Source: Thiomonas sp. (GTDB lineage Bacteria; Pseudomonadota; Gammaproteobacteria; Burkholderiales; Burkholderiaceae_C). Taken from it: a stretch of 8,611 nucleotides of DNA. The stretch is taken from assembly GCA_027451915.1 (NCBI GenBank), contig DAIDHU010000511.1, positions 1 to 8,611 of the forward strand. The letters run 5' to 3'. Shown here piece by piece: positions 1-6,234 of the stretch (position 1 is its first letter; each line of letters opens with the position of its first letter). Under the pieces are notes generated by a model. The model was not told where the DNA came from. It did not search any database and saw only the letters and a program-made list of their open reading frames with translations. Both the position numbers and the translations under genes were made by a program.

Positions 1-131
1 CCGACTTTCCCCTGCACCTGACCGTGGGCAATGCCGCGGGGACCCGCGTCAGCCTTGCCGGCAAGCCGGTGGCGATGCAGGCCGGCGGCGACAACGTGGC
101 GCGCTTCGCAGTGCCGGGCGCGGCACCCTGA
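1..131 (+). CDS. rodZ: RodZ C-terminal fragment (cell-shape protein), 5' end outside window
   Basis: Reading from base 3, 42 codons run to a TGA at 129-131. The residues (DFPLHLTVGNAAG, then VSLAGKPV, then DNVARFAV) match the extreme C-terminus of RodZ, the periplasmic beta-rich domain (DUF4115 type). In that domain an 'xGNAxG' turn is followed by a 'NGKPV'-like strand and a final 'NVARF' strand. RodZ is an inner-membrane protein that links MreB filaments to the cell-wall elongation machinery. Its N-terminal helix-turn-helix domain and membrane segment would lie upstream and cannot be seen. Its position directly before ispG, with ten bases between the genes, is the usual order in proteobacteria and supports the call. 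The call rests on about 40 residues plus synteny. Confidence 0.78.
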   Translation, partial: DFPLHLTVGNAAGTRVSLAGKPVAMQAGGDNVARFAVPGAAP

Positions 132-134
132 AGG
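131..134 (+). promoter_or_regulatory. Ribosome binding site of ispG (AAGG)
   Basis: AAGG starts on the last base of the rodZ stop codon and lies 7 bases before the ATG at 142. It decides the ispG start in favour of 142 over the in-frame ATG at 31, which lies inside rodZ, and over the ATGs at 151 and 193, which have no comparable site. The overlap with the rodZ stop suggests translational coupling. Confidence 0.5.
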
Positions 135-141
135 TTCGGTC

Positions 142-1434
142 ATGAACGACATGCTGGGCGTCGCCGCGGGCGACGCGGACATCGACGACGCCATGCCGCG
201 TCGCCATCCGACGCGCCAGGCCGTGATGGCCTGGGGCTCGCGCAGGGTCACGGTGGGTGGCGATGCGCCGGTGCGCGTGCAGTCGATGACCAATACCGAC
301 ACCGCCGACGTGGTCGGCACGGCCATCCAGGTCAAGGAACTGGCGCAGGCAGGCTCCGAGCTCGTGCGCCTGACCGTGAATACCGACGAAGCCGCCGCCG
401 CTGTGCCGCGTATCCGCGAGCAGCTCGACCGCATGGGGGTCGAGGTGCCCCTGGTGGGCGACTTCCACTACAACGGGCACCTGTTGCTCACGCGCCATCC
501 CGATTGCGCGCAGGCCCTGTCCAAGTACCGCATCAACCCCGGCAACGTGGGCAAGGGCGACAAGAAGGACCGGCAGTTCGCGCAGATGATCGAGGTCGCC
601 GCGCGCTGGGAACGCCCGGTGCGCATCGGCGTGAACTGGGGCAGCCTGGACCAGGAGCTGCTGGCTTCCTTGATGGACGCGAACGCCGCGCTCCCGCGTC
701 CCCGCGACGCGCGCCAGGTCATGTACGAAGCCCTGATCCGCTCGGCGCTGGAGTCCGCGCAACGCGCCGAGGAGCTCGGCCTGCCCGGGCACCAGATCCT
801 GTTGTCGTGCAAGGTCTCGGCCGTGCGCGATCTGGTGGCCGTATACCGCGAGCTGGCCCGGCGCTGCGACTACGCGCTGCATCTGGGCCTGACCGAGGCC
901 GGCATGGGCACGCGCGGTACCGTGGCCTCGGCGGCGGCGCTGTCCATCCTGCTGCAGGAGGGAATCGGCGACACCATCCGCGTATCGCTGACCCCGCAGC
1001 CGGGGGAGGCGCGTACCCAGGAAGTGGTGGTCGCGCTGGAAATCCTGCAGGCCCTTGGCCTGCGTACCTTCACGCCCAGCGTCACCGCCTGCCCAGGCTG
1101 CGGGCGCACGACCAGCAGCGTGTTCCAGGAACTGGCGCGCGACATCGATGCGCACCTGCGCGAGCGCATGCCCAGCTGGCGCCGTGAATTCCCCGGCGTG
1201 GAGACCCTGCGCGTGGCGGTGATGGGCTGCATCGTCAACGGCCCCGGCGAGAGCCGCCATGCCGACATCGGCATCAGCCTGCCCGGCACCGGCGAACAGC
1301 CGGCCGCGCCGGTGTACGTCGACGGGGAAAAGCGCCACACGCTGCGCGGCGAGGACATCGCCGTGCAGTTCATCACCCTGGTCGACGAGTACATACGCCG
1401 GCGCTGGGGTCAGCGCGTCGAGGCGCAACCCTGA
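142..1434 (+). CDS. ispG: 4-hydroxy-3-methylbut-2-enyl diphosphate synthase (IspG/GcpE)
   Basis: This 430-residue cytoplasmic enzyme catalyses the penultimate step of the MEP isoprenoid pathway. It reductively converts 2-C-methyl-D-erythritol 2,4-cyclodiphosphate to HMBPP using a [4Fe-4S] cluster. The N-terminal part carries the TIM-barrel signatures: VRVQSMTNTDTADV near residues 50-63, then VGDFHYNGH, then KYRINPGNVG, then RIGVNWGSL. The cluster ligands are visible as CPGC (C317, C320), C363 in MGCIVNGPGE, and the glutamate E370. The segment between C320 and C363 is about ten residues longer than in the E. coli enzyme; I recall the same for Burkholderia-type IspG. The total length exceeds the roughly 372 residues of E. 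coli, also as in betaproteobacteria. The start at 142 is chosen from the AAGG at 131-134. The gene is complete and lies 10 bases after rodZ. Confidence 0.97.
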   Translation: MNDMLGVAAGDADIDDAMPRRHPTRQAVMAWGSRRVTVGGDAPVRVQSMTNTDTADVVGTAIQVKELAQAGSELVRLTVNTDEAAAAVPRIREQLDRMGVEVPLVGDFHYNGHLLLTRHPDCAQALSKYRINPGNVGKGDKKDRQFAQMIEVAARWERPVRIGVNWGSLDQELLASLMDANAALPRPRDARQVMYEALIRSALESAQRAEELGLPGHQILLSCKVSAVRDLVAVYRELARRCDYALHLGLTEAGMGTRGTVASAAALSILLQEGIGDTIRVSLTPQPGEARTQEVVVALEILQALGLRTFTPSVTACPGCGRTTSSVFQELARDIDAHLRERMPSWRREFPGVETLRVAVMGCIVNGPGESRHADIGISLPGTGEQPAAPVYVDGEKRHTLRGEDIAVQFITLVDEYIRRRWGQRVEAQP

Positions 1435-1441
1435 AGCTCCA

Positions 1442-1463
1442 GGCCCGCGGTACCCGCGCGGCC
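1442..1463 (+). terminator. GC-rich hairpin after ispG (no U tract)
   Basis: The arm GGCC-CGCGG (1442-1450) pairs with CCGCG-c-GGCC (1454-1463). This gives nine pairs with one bulged C at 1459 and a 3-base loop. It starts 8 bases after the ispG stop. No T-run follows, so it is not a canonical intrinsic terminator. It could be an mRNA-stabilising 3' structure or a pause site. In DNA this GC-rich, some inverted repeats arise by chance. Confidence 0.35.
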
Positions 1464-1490
1464 GTCCGGCAGGGCGCGCGCGCGTCGGCT

Positions 1491-1526
1491 ATCCGATCCG
1501 AATTCCGATCCGCATCCCGATTTTCC
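1491..1526 (+). repeat. Three imperfect 12-base tandem units before hisS
   Basis: The units are ATCCGATCCGAA (1491-1502), TTCCGATCCGCA (1503-1514) and TCCCGATTTTCC (1515-1526). The first two match at 10 of 12 positions and the third is more decayed. The array ends 2 bases before the hisS ATG and fills the place where a Shine-Dalgarno would sit; none is visible there. An alternating GCGCGCGCGCG tract (1474-1484) lies just upstream. Its role, if any, is unknown; it may be a leader structure or simple slippage. Confidence 0.5.
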
Positions 1527-1528
1527 AC

Positions 1529-2806
1529 ATGACTTCCAAGCTCAGCGCCGTCAAGGGCATGAACGACATCCTTCCGCCCGAATCGGCGCGCTGGGAGTGG
1601 TTCGAGTCGCAGGTGCGCGAACTCATGCGCGCCTATGGCTATCGCAACGTGCGCACCCCCATTGTCGAGCCCACGCCCCTGTTCGTGCGCGGAATCGGCG
1701 AGGTCACCGACATCGTCGAGAAGGAGATGTACAGCTTCACCGACTCGCTCAACGGCGAGCCGCTGACCCTGCGCCCGGAGAACACGGCCGCCATCGTCCG
1801 GGCCGCGGTCGAGCACAACCTGCTGTACGACGGGGGCAAGCGCTTGTGGTACACCGGTCCCATGTTTCGCCACGAGCGCCCGCAGCGCGGACGCTACCGC
1901 CAGTTTCACCAGGTCGGGGCGGAGGCGCTGGGCTTCGCTGGGCCCGATGTCGACGCCGAGTTGATTCTCATGGCCCGGCGCCTGTGGACCATGCTGGGGC
2001 TGCGGGGCTTGCGCCTGGAGATCAACTGCCTGGGGCAGGCGCCCGACCGGGCGAGCCATCGTGCGAAGCTCATCGCCTATTTCGAGGCGCACGCGCAACA
2101 GCTCGACGAGGACGCGCGCCGGCGCCTGCACAGCAACCCCCTGCGGATCCTGGATACGAAGAATCCGGCGATGCAGGAACTGGTGCAGGGCGCGCCGCGC
2201 CTGCTGGACGAACTCGGCGAGGAATCCCGCGCCCATTTCGAGGGCCTGCAGCAGCTGCTGCGCGCGTCCGGCCAGGAATTCAGCGTCAACGCGCGCCTGG
2301 TGCGCGGGCTGGACTACTACAACCTCAGTGTGTTCGAGTGGGTCAGTGACCAGCTGGGGGCGCAGGGCACGGTGTGCGCCGGGGGGCGCTACGACGGGCT
2401 GATCGAGCAGATCGGCGGCAAGCCGGCGCCGGCCTGCGGCTGGGCCCTGGGCATCGAGCGCGTGCTCGATCTGCTGGCGCAGGCCGAGCGCCAGCCGCAG
2501 GCCCCGGTGCCCGACGCCTACGTGGTGCTGGCGCACGCGCCGGCGCTGCCGCGCGCGCTGCAGGTGGCCGAGGAACTGCGCGCGGCCGGCCTCGCCGTGC
2601 TCATGCACGCGGGAGGCGGCAGCCTGAAGTCCCAGATGAAAAAAGCCGATGCAAGCGGCGCGCGCCACGCCTTGATCTTCGGCGAGAACGAGTGGCTGGC
2701 CGGCGAGGTCGGGGTGAAGTCGCTGCGCGCCGGCGGGGAGCAGCAACAACGCAGCGTGCCGCTGCAGCCGCACTCGCTGCTGATCGACTGCCTGAGCGGT
2801 GCCTGA
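1529..2806 (+). CDS. hisS: Histidyl-tRNA synthetase
   Basis: This 425-residue class II aminoacyl-tRNA synthetase charges tRNA-His with histidine in the cytoplasm and normally works as a homodimer. The N-terminus (VKGMNDILPPES) is typical. The class II motif 2 is GPMFRHERPQRGRYRQFHQ, with R114 and E116. The histidine-specific HisA motif is LVRGLDYYNLSVFEW, whose R259 corresponds to the catalytic arginine of the E. coli enzyme. The second signature is AGGRYDGL, and motif 3 is ALGIER, ending in R311. The C-terminal anticodon-binding domain (about residues 330-425) shows GGGSLKSQMKKADASGA. The ATG at 1529 is chosen because its product starts where the family does. Translation stays open upstream to 1259, but that stretch overlaps ispG and has no family similarity. 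No clear ribosome site precedes the start, which is unusual. The gene is complete, with length normal for the family. Confidence 0.97.
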   Translation: MTSKLSAVKGMNDILPPESARWEWFESQVRELMRAYGYRNVRTPIVEPTPLFVRGIGEVTDIVEKEMYSFTDSLNGEPLTLRPENTAAIVRAAVEHNLLYDGGKRLWYTGPMFRHERPQRGRYRQFHQVGAEALGFAGPDVDAELILMARRLWTMLGLRGLRLEINCLGQAPDRASHRAKLIAYFEAHAQQLDEDARRRLHSNPLRILDTKNPAMQELVQGAPRLLDELGEESRAHFEGLQQLLRASGQEFSVNARLVRGLDYYNLSVFEWVSDQLGAQGTVCAGGRYDGLIEQIGGKPAPACGWALGIERVLDLLAQAERQPQAPVPDAYVVLAHAPALPRALQVAEELRAAGLAVLMHAGGGSLKSQMKKADASGARHALIFGENEWLAGEVGVKSLRAGGEQQQRSVPLQPHSLLIDCLSGA

Positions 2807-2807
2807 C

Positions 2808-2822
2808 AGGCCGCCAAGGCCT
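2808..2822 (+). terminator. Weak stem-loop after hisS
   Basis: AGGCC (2808-2812) pairs with GGCCT (2818-2822) around the loop GCCAA, starting 2 bases after the hisS stop. Five base pairs without a T-run make only a weak candidate for a terminator or pause. It lies just before a possible -10 element, which fits a transcript boundary. Confidence 0.22.
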
Positions 2823-2833
2823 CGAGCGCCAAC

Positions 2834-2839
2834 TAGAAT
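2834..2839 (+). promoter_or_regulatory. Possible sigma70 -10 element (TAGAAT) for yfgM-bamB
   Basis: TAGAAT matches the TATAAT consensus at 5 of 6 positions and stands out in a GC-rich gap of 60 bases. The hexamer 17 bases upstream (2811-2816, CCGCCA) is a poor -35, and the better CTGACA (2803-2808) is 25 bases away, which is too far. If used, transcription would start near 2846, giving a leader of about 20 bases before the next gene. Confidence 0.33.
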
Positions 2840-2866
2840 GCCCTCTCGCCAACCCGTGCCGAGTCC

Positions 2867-3502
2867 ATGAGCTACAACCTCGAAGAACAGGATCAGATCG
2901 AACAGCTGCGAGCCTTCTGGCAGCAGTGGGGCACCGCCATCTCGGGGCTGCTGCTGGCCGCGGCGCTGGCCTGGGCCGGATGGAGCGGTTGGCATTGGTG
3001 GACCAGCCGGCGCGCGGCGCAGGCCTCGAGCCTGTACACGCAGCTCTCCCAGCGCATCGCCGCCAGCGACCTGAACGACGCCGCGCCGATCTTCGGCAAG
3101 CTGCGCCAGGATTTCGGCTCCACCGTGTACGCGCAAATGGGCGCGCTGGAGCTGGCTCGCGCCTACGACCAGGCCGGCAGGCAGGCGCAGGCACTGCCGG
3201 TGCTGGAGTGGGCCGGCAACCATGGGCCGGTGGCGGCGCAGCGCGCGGCGGCCCTGCTGAACCTGGCGGCGCTGCAGATCGACGCGCGCCAGTACGAGGC
3301 GGCGCTGCACACCCTGCAGACGCCCCCGGTGCCGGCCTTCGATGCCTTGTTCCTGACCCGGCGTGGCGATGTCTACGCGGCCCAGGGCGAACGCGAGCAG
3401 GCGCGCAAGGCCTACGAACAGGCGCTGGCCGAGCTGTCGCCCGACGCGGCGCTGCGCCAGTTGCTGCAAATCAAGATCGAGAGCGTCGGGGGAGCCCAAT
3501 GA
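2867..3502 (+). CDS. yfgM: YfgM-like membrane-anchored tetratricopeptide-repeat protein
   Basis: This 211-residue protein has a short N-terminal cytoplasmic part (MSYNLEEQDQIEQLRAFWQQW) and one membrane segment at about residues 23-45, rich in Leu, Ala and Trp. The rest is helical and Ala/Gln-rich, probably periplasmic. TPR-like helices are visible: 'YAQMGALELARAYDQAGRQAQALPVLEWA', then 'AALLNLAALQIDARQYEAALHTL', then 'TRRGDVYAAQGEREQARKAYEQALAEL'. This is the architecture of YfgM (206 residues in E. coli), an ancillary SecYEG-translocon protein that works with PpiD. It lies between hisS and bamB, as in E. coli. The start at 2867 fits the conserved 'SYNLEEQDQIEQLRAFW' opening. The ribosome site is weak, with only GAG at 2861-2863. 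The TGA (3500-3502) overlaps the bamB start region, which implies coupling. The family call is firm; the exact role in this group is inferred. Confidence 0.88.
   Translation: MSYNLEEQDQIEQLRAFWQQWGTAISGLLLAAALAWAGWSGWHWWTSRRAAQASSLYTQLSQRIAASDLNDAAPIFGKLRQDFGSTVYAQMGALELARAYDQAGRQAQALPVLEWAGNHGPVAAQRAAALLNLAALQIDARQYEAALHTLQTPPVPAFDALFLTRRGDVYAAQGEREQARKAYEQALAELSPDAALRQLLQIKIESVGGAQ
3488..3494 (+). promoter_or_regulatory. Ribosome binding site of bamB (GGGGGAG)
   Basis: The purine run GGGGGAG lies inside the last codons of the yfgM-like gene. It is 4 bases before the ATG at 3499 and 7 bases before the directly adjacent ATG at 3502. The second spacing is closer to optimal, so 3502 is favoured. 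Confidence 0.5.
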
Positions 3503-4653
3503 TGCGCGGACCGTGGATGGCGCGCCTCGCGCGCGTGCTGGGTGCGGGACTGGCCCTGGGCCTGGCGGGTCTCCTGGGAGCCTGTTCGTCGACGCCCAAG
3601 CAGCCGGATCCGACCCCGCTGGGGCCGGTGCCTCCGATCCTGCACGTGGACACGGTCTGGCACGACAGCGTCGGGCCCGTGCCGTCGACCTTTCACGCCG
3701 CGGTGGCGGCCGGGCGCGTGGTGGTGGCCTCGTCCAATGGAGACGTGCTGTGCCTGAGCGCCTCGGGCGGGCGCGCGTTGTGGCACAGCCATGTCGACGG
3801 CGGCATCAGCGCCGGCGTGGGCAGCGACGGCAGTTTCAGCGCCGTGGTGAACACCCGCAACCAGGTCGTCTCGCTGGGCCCGCAGGGCCAGATCCTGTGG
3901 CGTTACCAGCTGCCCAGCAGCGTGATCACCGCGCCGGCCGTGTTCGGGGGCATCATCGTCGTGCAGGCGGCCGACCAGCGTCTGTGGGCTTTCGACGCCG
4001 CCACGGGCGCCAAGCGCTGGGACGATGCGTTCAGCGCACCCGCGCTGCTGCTGCAGCGGGGCTCGGGCGTGGCCCTGGCCGATGGCGACATCGTGTTCGG
4101 CGACGCGCGCGGTCGCCTGCGTGCCGTGCGCCTGGCCGACGGCACCGAGCTCTGGGATGCGCAGATCGGTCGCCCCCACGGTGTCACCGAAGTGGAGCGC
4201 CTGGTCAGCATCACCGGCACCCCCTCGCTGGCGCAGGGCCTGGCCTGCTCGAGGGCCTACCAGTCCGACCTGGGGTGCGTGGACATGACCAGCGGGCACC
4301 TGCTGTGGTCGGCGCGCGCGGACGGCTACAGTTCGGTGAGCCAGAACGGCCAGGAGCTGGTGGCCACGCAGGCTGACGGGGTCGTGCAGGCCTATTCCGC
4401 GACCGATGGCAAGGCTCTGTGGCACAACGACCAGCTCAAATACCGCAAACTGGGCGCGCCGCTCCTGCTGGGGCACACGGTGGCCGTGGGGGACCTGCAG
4501 GGCTACGTGTCCTTCCTCGACGCCAAGGACGGCCAGATCATCGGTCGAGCTTCCACCGATGGCTCGGCCATCGATTCTCCGATGCTCCTGGCCGGCGATA
4601 CCCTGGTCGTGGTGACCAGCAAGGGCGGCATCTACGGTTTCCTGCCGCGCTGA
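3502..4653 (+). CDS. bamB: Outer membrane protein assembly lipoprotein BamB
   Basis: From 3502 this gives 383 residues; starting at the tandem ATG at 3499 adds one Met. BamB is the beta-propeller lipoprotein of the BAM complex that binds BamA and helps fold outer-membrane proteins. The N-terminus is a lipoprotein signal: a basic region (MRGPWMARLAR), a hydrophobic core, and the lipobox L-G-A-C with lipidated C28. Blade repeats of the PQQ/WD-like type recur, with strands ending in an A/L-W motif: 'GDVLCLSASGGRALW', 'QVVSLGPQGQILWRY', 'QRLWAFDAATGAKRW', 'GRLRAVRLADGTELW', 'CVDMTSGHLLW', 'GVVQAYSATDGKALW'. The segment PHGVTEVERL resembles the conserved loop 'G..EVERL' before the 'TPxV' strand in BamB. 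Length is close to the 392 residues of E. coli. The gene overlaps yfgM by one base (ATGATG containing TGA), so the two are translationally linked. Cysteines C249 and C259 sit in neighbouring strands and could form a disulfide. Confidence 0.94.
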   Translation: MRGPWMARLARVLGAGLALGLAGLLGACSSTPKQPDPTPLGPVPPILHVDTVWHDSVGPVPSTFHAAVAAGRVVVASSNGDVLCLSASGGRALWHSHVDGGISAGVGSDGSFSAVVNTRNQVVSLGPQGQILWRYQLPSSVITAPAVFGGIIVVQAADQRLWAFDAATGAKRWDDAFSAPALLLQRGSGVALADGDIVFGDARGRLRAVRLADGTELWDAQIGRPHGVTEVERLVSITGTPSLAQGLACSRAYQSDLGCVDMTSGHLLWSARADGYSSVSQNGQELVATQADGVVQAYSATDGKALWHNDQLKYRKLGAPLLLGHTVAVGDLQGYVSFLDAKDGQIIGRASTDGSAIDSPMLLAGDTLVVVTSKGGIYGFLPR

Positions 4654-4689
4654 GCCGCGGCCCGAGACCCCTTCGCCGGACATGACCTG

Positions 4690-6099
4690 ATGGTTCCCGT
4701 GCTCGCCCTGGTCGGCCGCCCCAACGTGGGCAAGTCGACCCTGTTCAATCGCATCACCCGATCGCGCGACGCCATCGTCGCCGACATTCCGGGCCTGACC
4801 CGCGACCGCCACTACGGTCGCGCGAAGTGGCGCGACCAGGCCTTGCTGGTGGTCGACACCGGGGGTTTCGAGCCGGTGGTCGACACCGGCATCGTCGCCG
4901 AGATGGCACGCCAGACCCGGCAGGCCATCGCCGAGGCCGACGTGGTGGTGTTCCTGGTGGATGCGCGCACGGGGCTGGCGCCCCAGGACCAGCACATCGC
5001 CGCCTACCTTCGCAAGACGGGCAAGCCCGTGCTGCTGGCGGTCAACAAGGCCGAGGGCCTAAGCCCGACGGCCATGGCCGAGTTCCATGAGCTCGGACTG
5101 GGCCAGCCCCTGCCGGTCAGTGCCGCCCACGGCCAGGGCGTGGCGCCGCTGCTCGACGCGGCCTGCGCGCTGTGCCTGCGCGAGGCCGAGCCGCCGGAGC
5201 CCGCGCAGGAGCCCGCTCCCGCGGCCGCGACCGAAGCATCGGTCGGCGTCGATCAGGCCGCGCCAGCCAAGGCGGCGGCGTTGCCGCCGCGCACCATCCA
5301 GCTGGCCATCATCGGGCGCCCGAACGTGGGCAAGTCCACCCTGATCAACGCCCTGGTCGGCGAGGAGCGGGTCATCGCCTTCGACCAGCCGGGCACCACG
5401 CGCGACGCCATCGAGGTGCCCTTCGAGCGCGACGGCGTGGCCTACACCCTGATCGACACCGCCGGCCTGCGCCGGCGCGGCAAGGTGTTCGAGACCATCG
5501 AGAAATTCTCGGTGGTCAAGACCCTGCAGGCCATCGAGTCCTGCAACGTGGTGGTGCTGCTGCTCGACGCCAGCGAGCCGGTGTCGGACCAGGACGCGCA
5601 CATCGCCGGGTTCGCGGTGGAGGCGGGCAGGGCGCTGGTGGTCGCGGCCAACAAATGGGACATGACCGACGCCTACCAGCGCCAGCGCTTCGCCGCCAGC
5701 ATGGCCGAGCGGCTGCCTTTCCTGGGTTTCGCCCACCGGCACGAGATCTCCGCCATCTCGCGCAAGGGCCTGCGCCCGCTGCTGCGCTCGGTGGTGGAGG
5801 CGCACCGCGCCGCCTTCGCCAAGCTGTCCACCCCGCGCCTGACCCGCGAACTGCAGGAGGCCGTCGCCTTCCAGCAGCCGCCGCGCGCCGGCACCGTGCG
5901 CCCGAAGCTGCGTTATGCCCATCAGGGCGGCCAGAATCCGCCGGTGATCGTGATCCACGGCAATTCCCTGGACAAGGTGCCCAACAGCTATACCCGCTAC
6001 CTGGAATCGCGATTCGCGCGCGTATTCAAGCTCGGCGGCACGCCGCTGCGCATCGAATACCGGACATCCCGCAATCCCTTTCAGAACACACGGGATTGA
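4690..6099 (+). CDS. der: Ribosome biogenesis GTPase Der (EngA)
   Basis: This 469-residue protein has two tandem GTPase domains and a C-terminal KH-like domain. Der acts in late maturation of the 50S ribosomal subunit and is essential in most bacteria. Domain 1 has the P-loop GRPNVGKS (residues 9-16), the G3 motif DTGG (from D56) and NKAEG (119-123). Domain 2 has GRPNVGKS (209-216), DTAG (from D256) and NKWD (321-324). The KH-like domain ends in 'RIEYRTSRNPFQ'. An Ala/Pro/Glu-rich linker at about residues 170-205 joins the GTPase domains. The two P-loop segments are still similar in DNA (29 of 33 bases, exactly 600 bases apart), reflecting the ancestral duplication. The ATG at 4690 gives the family's opening, MVPVxALVGRPNVGKS. 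It overlaps the TGA of a two-codon ORF at 4682. The gene follows bamB by 36 bases, as in E. coli. Confidence 0.97.
   Translation: MVPVLALVGRPNVGKSTLFNRITRSRDAIVADIPGLTRDRHYGRAKWRDQALLVVDTGGFEPVVDTGIVAEMARQTRQAIAEADVVVFLVDARTGLAPQDQHIAAYLRKTGKPVLLAVNKAEGLSPTAMAEFHELGLGQPLPVSAAHGQGVAPLLDAACALCLREAEPPEPAQEPAPAAATEASVGVDQAAPAKAAALPPRTIQLAIIGRPNVGKSTLINALVGEERVIAFDQPGTTRDAIEVPFERDGVAYTLIDTAGLRRRGKVFETIEKFSVVKTLQAIESCNVVVLLLDASEPVSDQDAHIAGFAVEAGRALVVAANKWDMTDAYQRQRFAASMAERLPFLGFAHRHEISAISRKGLRPLLRSVVEAHRAAFAKLSTPRLTRELQEAVAFQQPPRAGTVRPKLRYAHQGGQNPPVIVIHGNSLDKVPNSYTRYLESRFARVFKLGGTPLRIEYRTSRNPFQNTRD
5228..5245 (+). repeat. Inverted repeat in the der interdomain linker
   Basis: CGACCGA (5228-5234) and TCGGTCG (5239-5245) are perfect inverted copies around the loop AGCA. 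The hairpin falls in codons for the Ala/Pro-rich linker between the two GTPase domains. This may be chance in GC-rich DNA, or it may be an mRNA structure affecting elongation at the domain boundary. Confidence 0.35.
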
Positions 6100-6179
6100 G
6101 GCCTCCCCGCGCCGGCCCGACCATACCCGCAAGCGCAGCCGGGACGTATCGAACAGTGCCCGGACGGGGCGGGGCTTTG

Positions 6180-6188
6180 TGCTATGTT
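6180..6188 (+). promoter_or_regulatory. Possible extended -10 promoter of hfq
   Basis: TGCTATGTT matches the extended -10 pattern TGnTATnnT. The hexamer TATGTT matches TATAAT at 4 of 6 positions. No convincing -35 lies 16-18 bases upstream, which extended -10 promoters can tolerate. Transcription would start near 6195, giving an hfq leader of about 40 bases. The element lies in the largest gap of the window (135 bases, der to hfq), where composition shifts to AT-rich. That is where a dedicated hfq promoter would be expected. Confidence 0.4.
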
Positions 6189-6224
6189 CGTCCGGGTGGA
6201 AGCAGTTTCCATAAAAACACAACC

Positions 6225-6228
6225 GGAG
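6225..6228 (+). promoter_or_regulatory. Ribosome binding site of hfq (GGAG)
   Basis: GGAG lies 6 bases before the ATG at 6235. It decides the start against the in-frame upstream ATG at 6184, which would add 17 residues foreign to the family and overlaps the candidate -10. Confidence 0.75.
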
Positions 6229-6234
6229 TTTTCC

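Noticed and set aside
2639..2645. AAAAAAG in hisS, resembling a -1 frameshift heptamer
   Set aside because: It is not in the right phase (the reading frame is AAA-AAA-GCC, so AAG is out of frame), the frame is intact, and the lysines belong to a normal anticodon-domain segment.
1373..3499. Very long open frame on the minus strand (708 codons)
   Set aside because: It lies opposite ispG, hisS and the yfgM-like gene, is Arg/Gln/His-rich with no recognisable domain, and is the expected mirror of GC-rich codon use on the + strand.
2374..3501. Upstream extension of the bamB frame to 2374
   Set aside because: It overlaps hisS and the whole yfgM-like gene, is Arg/Ala-rich without homology, and the lipoprotein signal peptide begins at 3502.
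3412..4995. Minus-strand open frame of 527 codons opposite bamB and der
   Set aside because: Same cause: a codon-bias shadow without family features, spanning two well-supported genes.
6184..6234. 17-residue N-terminal extension of Hfq from the ATG at 6184
   Set aside because: It has no convincing ribosome site and overlaps the candidate -10, whereas the GGAG at 6225 and the conserved MSNKGQ opening fix the start at 6235.
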